Shown here piece by piece: positions 15,462-21,285 of a stretch of DNA of 21,285 nt (positions are counted from its first letter, which is position 1; the number at the start of each line of letters is the position of its first letter). The notes beneath the pieces were generated by a model, which was given only the letters and a program-made list of their open reading frames with translations, was not told the DNA's origin and did no database searches. This DNA is from UBA3210 sp963623095 (lineage in GTDB: Bacteria > Bacillota_I > Bacilli_A > RFN20 > CAG-449): contig CAVFKD010000027.1 of the NCBI GenBank assembly GCA_963623095.1, positions 1-21,285 on the forward strand, read 5' to 3'. A program made the position numbers and the translations under genes.

Positions 15462-16907
15462 ATGAGATTTTTAATTGAAGAAACTGGTGTTTCCGCGGGT
15501 AACCCAGTATTCGTAGTTGTAATTGTCGTAGTTATTCTAATTTTATCCGGATTACTTGTTTGGTCAATTGTTCGTGAATTCAAACGTATTAAGGCTGAAA
15601 GATTAAATAAGAAAGCAGATTTAGGCTTAATGACTAAAAAAGGCGTCATGCAAGCTTTAGATTCATTCATTAAAACTTATCGTTTATCTAAAGAAGCCAG
15701 CGTATTTATCTTTGAATTAACAAACGCGAATGAATTACAAGAATCATTTGGTGAAAAAAACGCGATGATCTTAAGAGAACACTTAGTTCAAAACGTTATT
15801 AACATTCTTCCAAAGAATGGTATATTCGCAGAATACAATGAAGATTCTGACTCATATATTATTCTTTTAAGAGGACAAATCTCAAAAGAAAGATTATTAC
15901 ATTTCGCAGACTTACTTGTTGATACAATTGAAAAACCAATTGAAGTTACTGGTATGAACGTTGAAACAAGTTTCGCATGTAATGTTGGTATTTCTTTCTA
16001 TCCATCTCATGCGGTTTCCGCGGAAGATTTAATCTCTAAAGCTGACTTAGCTTTATATATGAACCATAAGTTAGAAAATAAGAGATATGCAGTTTATTCA
16101 TCACAATTTGATGAAACTGAAAAAGAAAATATTACTTACTACAATGAAATTAGATCTGCGATGAAGAAACAAGAATTTACTCTTTATTATCAACCAACTG
16201 TTGATTATGCGAAGAATCAAATTGTTTCTTACGAAGCTTTAATTAGATGGGAACACCCAACATTAGGTGTTTTATCTCCAAATAAGTTCTTAAGCGTTTT
16301 AGAAAACTCCGGTGATATCATTTGGGTAGGTAAATGGGAAATTACTACAATTTGCTTATTCTACAACGAAAACGCAAGTTTATTTAAGAAGAATAATATC
16401 TTCTTCAGTGTTAACTTATCTATTAAACAATTATTAAATACTAATGTAGTTAATGAATTTACAGAGATATGTAAAAAGAACAATGTACCTACAAATGCAA
16501 TATGTATTGAAATTGAAGAATATGCTTTATATGAAAAATATAAGACAATTGAAGATACATTAAATTCATTTAGAAAGAATGGATTCAAAGTTGCAGTTGA
16601 TCACTTCGGTCTAGATTCAAATAACATTATGAAACTTGAAAAACGTGATGTTAATATGATTAAGATTACATCTGATGATTTACTTGAAGGTAAAGAATCA
16701 TTTGTTAATAGAAAGATCAATGAAATGCTTGTTGAAACATGTTCTCAACACAAGATTGATATTTGTTCATTAAAGGTTGAAGATAAAGAATCTGTTGATT
16801 ATATGATGGAACATGGAGTTAAATACTTCCAAGGCTATTATATAAGCGCACCAATGGATAAAGAAAAGACAGTTGCTTTCTTAAAAGATAACAATTGGAA
16901 AAAATAA
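15462..16907 (+). CDS. Membrane protein with degenerate GGDEF and degenerate EAL domains
   Basis: 481 residues behind an excellent AAAGGAGG (15444-15451), two bases after the previous stop. One N-terminal span (about 11-33) leads into a GGDEF-like domain with the motif lost (NEDSDSYIIL), then an EAL-like domain. E258 (EALIRW), N and E (SVNLSI, IEIEEYA), K401 and Q457 (FQGYY) remain. The metal-binding DD is D380-H381 (VDHFG), and the catalytic Glu of AEGVE is replaced (CSLKVED, L437). Hydrolysis is therefore unlikely. Such domains often act as c-di-GMP receptors or as partners of an active EAL protein, and here the active one is encoded immediately upstream. Confidence 0.85.
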   Translation: MRFLIEETGVSAGNPVFVVVIVVVILILSGLLVWSIVREFKRIKAERLNKKADLGLMTKKGVMQALDSFIKTYRLSKEASVFIFELTNANELQESFGEKNAMILREHLVQNVINILPKNGIFAEYNEDSDSYIILLRGQISKERLLHFADLLVDTIEKPIEVTGMNVETSFACNVGISFYPSHAVSAEDLISKADLALYMNHKLENKRYAVYSSQFDETEKENITYYNEIRSAMKKQEFTLYYQPTVDYAKNQIVSYEALIRWEHPTLGVLSPNKFLSVLENSGDIIWVGKWEITTICLFYNENASLFKKNNIFFSVNLSIKQLLNTNVVNEFTEICKKNNVPTNAICIEIEEYALYEKYKTIEDTLNSFRKNGFKVAVDHFGLDSNNIMKLEKRDVNMIKITSDDLLEGKESFVNRKINEMLVETCSQHKIDICSLKVEDKESVDYMMEHGVKYFQGYYISAPMDKEKTVAFLKDNNWKK

Positions 16908-16913
16908 TACTTT

Positions 16914-16946
16914 AAGGATTAGGGATTGATCTTCCTAATCCTTTTA
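16914..16946 (+). terminator. Terminator of the 8026-16907 operon
   Basis: Perfect 10-bp stem AAGGATTAGG/CCTAATCCTT (16914-16923 with 16934-16943), a 10-base loop and a short T-rich tail. Confidence 0.8.
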
Positions 16947-16963
16947 TTATGGAAAAAAGCACC

Positions 16964-17001
16964 TTCCGCGAAAAAGCAAAAAAAATCACGATTTCGCGGA
17001 A
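16964..17001. repeat. Inverted repeat TTCCGCGAAA / TTTCGCGGAA
   Basis: Two exact 10-base arms (16964-16973 and 16992-17001) separated by 18 A-rich bases. GC-rich CGCG cores stand out in this AT-rich gap. Each arm is itself nearly palindromic. No T run follows, so a protein-binding site fits better than a terminator. Confidence 0.6.
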
Positions 17002-17035
17002 CCATATTGATTTAACTATTAAGTAAAACATCCTT

Positions 17036-17084
17036 ACTTGCAGTTTTTCCTTAAAATAGCCTATATTCACTTGCAGTTTTTCCT
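17036..17084 (+). repeat. Two direct repeats of ACTTGCAGTTTTTCCT
   Basis: Exact 16-base copies at 17036-17051 and 17069-17084, start to start 33 bases (about three helical turns). They lie upstream of the flavodoxin promoter and could be tandem regulator sites. Two copies are too few for a CRISPR array. Confidence 0.6.
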
Positions 17085-17135
17085 AAATAAGGTGTTTTTA
17101 CTTAGAAATCGAAAAATAAATAAGCATTAAAGAGA

Positions 17136-17164
17136 TTGACAATTGTCATACAATATATAATAAT
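17136..17164 (+). promoter_or_regulatory. Flavodoxin promoter with palindromic operator over the -35
   Basis: A consensus TTGACA (17136-17141) is followed by an AT-rich -10 zone: AATAAT at 17159-17164 gives a 17-base spacer, and the better hexamer TATAAT at 17156-17161 gives only 14. The perfect 12-bp palindrome TGACAATTGTCA (17137-17148) covers the -35, as expected for a repressor site of MarR type. The regulator is not in the window. Confidence 0.55.
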
Positions 17165-17169
17165 ATAGA

Positions 17170-17189
17170 TAGTTAGTAATAACTAACTA
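17170..17189 (+). promoter_or_regulatory. Inverted repeat in the flavodoxin 5' leader
   Basis: TAGTTAGT (17170-17177), four bases, then ACTAACTA (17182-17189), perfect 8-bp arms ending at the Shine-Dalgarno. It could be a second operator just after the transcription start, or an RNA hairpin that limits ribosome access. Confidence 0.5.
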
Positions 17190-17204
17190 GGAGGAATTAT
17201 ATAT

Positions 17205-17609
17205 ATGAATGGTATTGTTATATATTGGTCAGGTACAGGAAATACTGAAGCAATAGGCGAAAAGATCGCTAAAGATTTAAATGTTGAAGTTAAAAACGTT
17301 AATCAAATTAATGTAGAAGAAGCTTCTAAATATGATACTTTAATTCTTGGATGCCCTGCAATGGGTGCAGAAGAGCTAGAAAGTGATGAATTTAGACCTT
17401 TCTTTGAATCTTTGATGAATAAGACTAAAGACGTTAAAATCGCCTTATTTGGCTCTTATGGCTGGGGAGGAGGAGAATGGATGAGATTATGGGAAGAAGA
17501 AGTTAAATCTCTAAATAAAACATTACTCACTCAAGGCCTAATTTCTAACGGAGGCGTTAGTGAAATTGATGAAAGTGAATATGAAGCTTTCATCAAAGCA
17601 ATCAAATAA
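17205..17609 (+). CDS. Short-chain flavodoxin
   Basis: 134 residues behind TAGGAGG. The FMN phosphate loop SGTGNTE lies at residues 9-15. The two isoalloxazine-contacting regions are GCPAMGAEELE (about 49-59) and GSYGWGGGEW (about 88-97). Length and motifs match clostridial short flavodoxins, one-electron carriers that replace ferredoxin in anaerobes. Its own promoter and terminator make it monocistronic. A plausible client is the radical-SAM activase at 20311, since flavodoxin supplies electrons to such activases in E. coli; that link is inference. Confidence 0.9.
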   Translation: MNGIVIYWSGTGNTEAIGEKIAKDLNVEVKNVNQINVEEASKYDTLILGCPAMGAEELESDEFRPFFESLMNKTKDVKIALFGSYGWGGGEWMRLWEEEVKSLNKTLLTQGLISNGGVSEIDESEYEAFIKAIK

Positions 17610-17614
17610 TTAAA

Positions 17615-17646
17615 AAAAATAAGTTGGCTATAACCAACTTATTTTT
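17615..17646. terminator. Bidirectional terminator between flavodoxin and nfuA-like genes
   Basis: A 13-bp stem (17615-17627 with 17634-17646) is flanked by A and T runs on both sides, so it serves both convergent genes. The stop codon of the minus-strand gene lies inside the stem. Confidence 0.85.
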
Positions 17647-17911
17647 GTTCTTCTTGATTTGTGATAGGTTTTTCACTTGCGAGTTTTACATCGATGACTC
17701 CTGGTACTTCTTCTTGTAATATAATAGAGATACCTGATCCTAATGTGTCACCAATCATCATACATCCATCGCATGCACCAGAGAAATTAACATAGACGAT
17801 TCCATCGATGAATGAATCAAATGTTACATCTCCTCCATCGCGTTGAATGAATGGACGAACTTTATCAAGCGTCATTTTAATTTGTTCTTCAATATCCATT
17901 TCTTTTTCCAT
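17639..17911 (-). CDS. NifU C-terminal-domain Fe-S scaffold (Nfu-like)
   Basis: 90 residues on the minus strand. The ATG at 17911 follows AGAAGG with seven bases between; a TTG six codons upstream would overlap that ribosome binding site and is rejected. The protein is a single NifU C-terminal domain: VRPFIQRDGGDVTF at about 18-31 and the cluster-binding C47-x2-C50 in GACDGCMM, then PGVIDV. Such stand-alone domains hold and hand over iron-sulfur clusters. The nearby radical-SAM activase carries three cluster motifs and could be a client, but no direct link is shown. Confidence 0.9.
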   Translation of the reverse strand: MEKEMDIEEQIKMTLDKVRPFIQRDGGDVTFDSFIDGIVYVNFSGACDGCMMIGDTLGSGISIILQEEVPGVIDVKLASEKPITNQEEQK

Positions 17912-17964
17912 AAATTGACCTTCTTTCAAAGCATTAATATTCTATCACAATATAATCTTAAACA

Positions 17965-18687
17965 CTATTTTTTATTTGAATCTTGGTTATTTTCAATCAA
18001 AGCATTATATCCTTTCGCGGTTGGTAGGTTCCATCTATAAATAGTTGCAAGAACTCTTAAAGTAACCATAACACCCATTGAAATAAAAATAGAAGCGTAT
18101 TGATTAAATGAATTTAAATAAAATGCAGTATATATTCCTGCGCCTATAATACAAGGAGTCATATAGAAGTGTTTTTTAAATACAGTTGGAATATCTCCAA
18201 CAAAGACATCTCTAAAGATACCTCCTCCAATGCCGGTTATAACACCTAAAGAAATAATATATACATATTTACCAAACATGGTGATATTATCTGGGGCTAA
18301 AGACGCAGTTAATTGGACACCGGAAACAACAAAAGCACTTGTTCCTAAAGCATCGAGAAGATAGATCCAAAAATCATGTCTTTTCTTTTCGATTAAATTC
18401 GCAGTTTTAGGGAAATAACCAATTAAGAACCATATAGTTGATATAACAATGGAAATACCTGCGAGAATTAAATATTCTACATCCCAGAAAATATGTGGAG
18501 ATTCTTTATTTATAATTAAGTCTCTAAGAAGACCTCCACCAAATATTTCAATTAAGGTTAAAACCCATACGCCTAAAATATCTGTTTTCTTTCTAATGGC
18601 TCTAATGGCTCCAGAAGTAGAGAAAGATAAACAGCCAATAATTTGTATGATAAATAAAACTATGTCTATCGTTGATTGAAATTGCAT
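17965..18687 (-). CDS. TRIC-family (UPF0126/YicG-like) membrane channel
   Basis: 240 residues with about seven membrane spans in two homologous three-helix halves. Each half carries the glycine-rich kink of the family: GGGLLRDL (about 50-57) and GGGIFRDVFVG (about 153-163). Bacterial TRIC proteins are trimeric monovalent-cation channels. The length is slightly above the usual 200-210 because of a hydrophilic C-terminal tail (NALIENNQDSNKK). The start is set by AGAGGTGA, seven bases before ATG 18687. It is divergent from yjjI and probably has its own palindrome-covered promoter. Confidence 0.85.
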   Translation of the reverse strand: MQFQSTIDIVLFIIQIIGCLSFSTSGAIRAIRKKTDILGVWVLTLIEIFGGGLLRDLIINKESPHIFWDVEYLILAGISIVISTIWFLIGYFPKTANLIEKKRHDFWIYLLDALGTSAFVVSGVQLTASLAPDNITMFGKYVYIISLGVITGIGGGIFRDVFVGDIPTVFKKHFYMTPCIIGAGIYTAFYLNSFNQYASIFISMGVMVTLRVLATIYRWNLPTAKGYNALIENNQDSNKK

Positions 18688-18701
18688 AAGTCACCTCTAA
18701 G

Positions 18702-18742
18702 TAAACTATTAATAGTTTAAAATTAAATTAAGTAATTGTCTA
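18702..18742 (-). promoter_or_regulatory. TRIC-gene promoter with an 18-bp palindrome on the -10
   Basis: On the minus strand, TAGACA (18742-18737), a 17-base spacer and TAAACT (18719-18714) make a plausible promoter. The perfect palindrome TAAACTATTAATAGTTTA (18702-18719) covers the -10 and start point, as a repressor site would. Confidence 0.45.
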
Positions 18743-18765
18743 TTTAAGAATTACATATTCTTAAA
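18743..18765. promoter_or_regulatory. Palindrome TTTAAGAAT-N5-ATTCTTAAA upstream of yjjI
   Basis: Perfect 9-bp arms with a five-base spacer, midway in the 122-base divergent gap. It lies 45 bases before yjjI, where a -35 would be; a possible -10 TAATAT is at 18781-18786. It matches no FNR, Rex or NrdR consensus known to me. Confidence 0.5.
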
Positions 18766-18809
18766 AATTATTTATTGTGTTAATATATATTTAGTAATGG
18801 AGGTGCTTT

Positions 18810-20333
18810 ATGGAAGAATCAAAAGCAATGAAAATTATTAAAAATACTTCTTTGACTTACGCTCAACAACTTTTAGCTTTAGCAAGAGAAGAAGAGAATG
18901 AAGTAGAAGTATTAAAAAGAAATCCTTTATGGGTTAAAGCATTAAAAGAAGGTAAAGTATGTGATTTAGGCGAAGGATTAAATCCTTATAGACCTAGATA
19001 TATCCTACCGGATTATGATTTATTGATGGAAAAAGGATGTTCTTTTTTAGAACTCAATCCTCCAAAATCATTATTAGAATGCTGTTCTAATTTATTAATC
19101 TTTTATCATCACGTTCCTTCAATTACTTCTTTCCCTGTCTATTTAGGTAATTTTACTCATATTTTTAAACCATTTGAAAAAGACGCGGATAATCCTTTGA
19201 CAAAAGAGATTCTAAGAGAGTTTTTAAAGCATATTGATAAAACTCTTCCTGATTCATTTGTTCACGCGGATATTGGCCCAGAAGATTCAAAAATAACAAG
19301 AATTATCTTAGACTTAACTAAAGAAATGCAACTCGCAGTCCCTAATATTACTTTATTATATAATGAAGATATTACTCCTACTGATTTAGGTGTTGCATGT
19401 GTTGAGTGCATGTTAAAAACATCAAAACCAAGTTTTGCGAATGATAAGATGTATTCTTTAGAACATAAAAATCAACCTTATGCAATCGCAAGTTGCTATA
19501 ATGCTTTAAATATTAAAGGAGGAGGATATACTCTTCCAAGATTAAGATTATATGAAATATCAACTGAAGCTAAATCTATCGATGATTTCTTTGATCATGT
19601 ATTACCTCATTATTGCGATTTAATTTTAGAATATATCGATGATAGAGTTAAATTCATCGTTGAAGAATCTTCATTCTTTAAATCTAATTTCTTAGTAACT
19701 GAAGGATTTGTCGACAGAAAATATTTCACCGGAATGGTTGGTGTAGTAGGTGTGGCGGAATGCGTCAATAACCTTTTAGGCATTAAAGATAAAGCTTTAG
19801 GCTTTGGTCATAATAAAGAGGCTAATGATTTAGCTTATAAAGTATTAGAAGCAATTGAAAAGAAAGTCAAAGCTCATAAAGGTTTATATTGCGAAGGTAA
19901 TGACAATAAATATGAAATGCACGCTCAAGTAGGTATTGATTCTGATGGTATGGATGATGCACCTGGATGTCGAATTCCAGTTGGTTATGAACCTGATTTA
20001 TTTACCCATTTATCTTTAGAATCAAAATTACATAAATTCTTCCCATGCGGAGTTGGAGATATATTTAAATTCGACCAAACATGGAGCAATTCTAAAGAAG
20101 CTATTTTAGATATCATCAAAGGTTCATTTAATCAAGGAATGCGTTATTTTACCGCGTATAATGAAGATAATGATGTTGTTAGAGTAACAGGATATTTAGT
20201 TAAAAAGAGTGAGATTGAAAAACTAAAAAATAATGGTCAATCTTTAAATAACTGTACCATCTTTGGTAAAGGTGCATCTGAAGGTGGCCATGCACTTGAT
20301 AGGAAAGTATATGGAAAAACTTCCAGTAAATAA
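18810..20333 (+). CDS. yjjI: YjjI-family glycyl-radical enzyme
   Basis: 507 residues behind TGGAGGTG. The glycyl-radical site is G461 in RVTGYLVK near the C-terminus, and the probable thiyl cysteine is C229 in ASCYNALN. The protein is far shorter than pyruvate formate-lyase (about 760) and matches the size of E. coli YjjI. The reaction of this family is, to my knowledge, not established, so no substrate is named. Gly461 needs activation by a radical-SAM activase, and that gene overlaps the 3' end by 23 bases. The enzyme is expected to be cytosolic and oxygen-sensitive, which supports an anaerobic host. Confidence 0.85.
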   Translation: MEESKAMKIIKNTSLTYAQQLLALAREEENEVEVLKRNPLWVKALKEGKVCDLGEGLNPYRPRYILPDYDLLMEKGCSFLELNPPKSLLECCSNLLIFYHHVPSITSFPVYLGNFTHIFKPFEKDADNPLTKEILREFLKHIDKTLPDSFVHADIGPEDSKITRIILDLTKEMQLAVPNITLLYNEDITPTDLGVACVECMLKTSKPSFANDKMYSLEHKNQPYAIASCYNALNIKGGGYTLPRLRLYEISTEAKSIDDFFDHVLPHYCDLILEYIDDRVKFIVEESSFFKSNFLVTEGFVDRKYFTGMVGVVGVAECVNNLLGIKDKALGFGHNKEANDLAYKVLEAIEKKVKAHKGLYCEGNDNKYEMHAQVGIDSDGMDDAPGCRIPVGYEPDLFTHLSLESKLHKFFPCGVGDIFKFDQTWSNSKEAILDIIKGSFNQGMRYFTAYNEDNDVVRVTGYLVKKSEIEKLKNNGQSLNNCTIFGKGASEGGHALDRKVYGKTSSK

Positions 20334-21153
20334 GATTATTCCTTTTTCTAACGTTGATGGACCAGGGAATAGAATGGCAATATTCGTTCAAGGATGTCCT
20401 TTTAGATGCTTATATTGCCATAATCCTGAAACTATTAATATTTGTACTTCCTGTGGTCAATGCATATCATCTTGTCCTGTAAATGCGCTAAGTTTTAACG
20501 AAGAATCTAAGGTTATATGGGATAAAGATAAATGTGTTAATTGTGATACATGTATTAAAACATGCCCTAATTTATCTTCTCCAAAAGTCACTTATTATTC
20601 ATTAGATGAATTATTGACTAAGATAAAAGAAGTTAGACCTTATATAAGAGGTATAACTATATCTGGAGGAGAATGTACTTCTTATCCATCATTTATTAAA
20701 AAATTATTTATAGAAGTAAAGAAATTAGGATTAAATTGTTTATTAGATTCTAATGGATCTTATCCTTTAAAAGATATGGAAGATTTAATTTCTGTATCTG
20801 ATGGAGTTATGTTAGATGTTAAAGCATATGATAATGAATATCATAAATTTATTACATCTAAAGAAAATGATATAGTTTTAAAGAATCTAGAATATTTATT
20901 ATCCATTAATAAATTAGAAGAAGTTAGAACTGTTATATTACCAAATAATGATAAACAAAATGAAAATACAGTTATTGAAGTATCTAAAATTATTAAATCT
21001 AAAGTAAGATATAAACTATTAAAATATCGTTATTTTGGTGTAAGAGAAGAAGGATTAAATCAGTTTGGTAAAGTAATTGTTGATCAAGATACATTATTAA
21101 AATTAAAAAGTATTGCTTTTGAAAATGGATGTGAAACAGTAACTATAATTTAA
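20311..21153 (+). CDS. yjjW: YjjW-family glycyl-radical enzyme activase (radical SAM)
   Basis: 280 residues. ATG 20311 follows AGGAAAG (20301-20307) inside yjjI; earlier in-frame codons would extend the overlap without a ribosome binding site. The radical-SAM cluster motif is C29-x3-C33-x2-C36 (GCPFRCLYCHNP), with SGGE at 118-121 for SAM binding. Between them is an insert of two ferredoxin-type clusters, C45/C48/C51/C55 and C75/C78/C81/C85, the mark of activases for non-PFL glycyl-radical enzymes. It makes a 5'-deoxyadenosyl radical that abstracts hydrogen from the YjjI glycine. The overlap with its target gene favours coupled, balanced synthesis. Confidence 0.9.
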   Translation: MEKLPVNKIIPFSNVDGPGNRMAIFVQGCPFRCLYCHNPETINICTSCGQCISSCPVNALSFNEESKVIWDKDKCVNCDTCIKTCPNLSSPKVTYYSLDELLTKIKEVRPYIRGITISGGECTSYPSFIKKLFIEVKKLGLNCLLDSNGSYPLKDMEDLISVSDGVMLDVKAYDNEYHKFITSKENDIVLKNLEYLLSINKLEEVRTVILPNNDKQNENTVIEVSKIIKSKVRYKLLKYRYFGVREEGLNQFGKVIVDQDTLLKLKSIAFENGCETVTII

Positions 21154-21181
21154 GGAGTCATGATTATGACTTCTTTTTTTA
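21152..21181 (+). terminator. Terminator of yjjI-yjjW
   Basis: A 10-bp stem (21152-21161 with 21166-21175, one G-T wobble) with a GATT loop, running into T residues. Its first bases overlap the yjjW stop codon. Confidence 0.8.
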
Positions 21182-21228
21182 AAACTTTTTAGGATTTTTT
21201 AAAAAATCTTCACATTATTATAAGTGTC

Positions 21229-21285
21229 GGGAGATTTATTCTTTCGATGAACTTAGTAGACAGGGACTTTAATACTAGAACACGA
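21229..21285 (+). promoter_or_regulatory. Possible start of a T-box leader, truncated by the window edge
   Basis: Non-coding sequence with CGATGAAC, then AGTAGACAGGGAC, which resembles the stem I opening (GATGAA, then AGTA) of T-box leaders of aminoacyl-tRNA synthetase or amino-acid genes. A TATTAT at 21216-21221 could be its -10. The specifier loop and antiterminator would lie beyond the window, so this cannot be confirmed here. Confidence 0.35.

Noticed and set aside
16964..17001. parS or dif-like chromosome site
   Set aside because: The arms do not match the TGTTTCACGTGAAACA parS consensus or the Firmicute dif pattern.
17036..17084. CRISPR array
   Set aside because: Only two 16-base copies with a 17-base spacer and no cas genes nearby.

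Overview
The window is AT-rich, with purine-rich Shine-Dalgarno sites, short gaps, and U-tracted hairpin terminators. The gene content is a glycyl-radical enzyme with its activase, flavodoxin, and SipW-type signal peptidases with their substrates. Together these suggest an anaerobic low-GC Gram-positive bacterium (Bacillota, or a wall-poor relative), probably an uncultured gut lineage. This is inference; no rRNA is present.

Region A (1-3666, + strand) is a co-directional run: the tail of an unknown gene, a Vps4/katanin-like AAA ATPase with an SH3-like N-domain, a helical-repeat/zinc-ribbon protein, a small unknown protein, a 38-residue membrane microprotein, and an FtsH-like AAA-M41 protease that has no membrane segments. 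It looks like a proteostasis or remodelling module.

Region B (about 3667-4217) is 550 bases without a gene. It holds two terminators, small palindromes and a promoter. Its last 60 bases can fold in two mutually exclusive ways around the ribosome binding site of the next gene, which appears to start at a rare ATT codon.

Region C (4218-16907, + strand) is the notable locus. It encodes three related TasA/camelysin-like secreted proteins sharing a C-terminal VW-x-[DE]-G motif (one membrane anchored, two with SipW-type signal peptides) and two ER-type Ser/His signal peptidases. It also encodes a membrane-anchored McrB-type AAA+ ATPase, a DUF2357-like partner with no visible nuclease and a tail carrying five RVPSFKE motifs, and two membrane GGDEF-EAL proteins. 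One EAL domain keeps its catalytic residues with ECL in place of EAL; the other is degenerate. From 8026 to 16907 the genes nearly touch or overlap, so they are probably one transcript. My inference is a c-di-GMP-linked envelope machine that exports or assembles SipW-dependent fibres, with a McrB/DUF2357 pair redeployed away from DNA restriction.

Region D (16908-21285) is ordinary metabolism: a flavodoxin gene with two promoter palindromes, then convergent nfuA-like and TRIC-channel genes on the minus strand, then a divergent yjjI-yjjW glycyl-radical pair. The TRIC/yjjI gap carries two perfect palindromes. The last 60 bases may begin a T-box leader, cut by the window edge.
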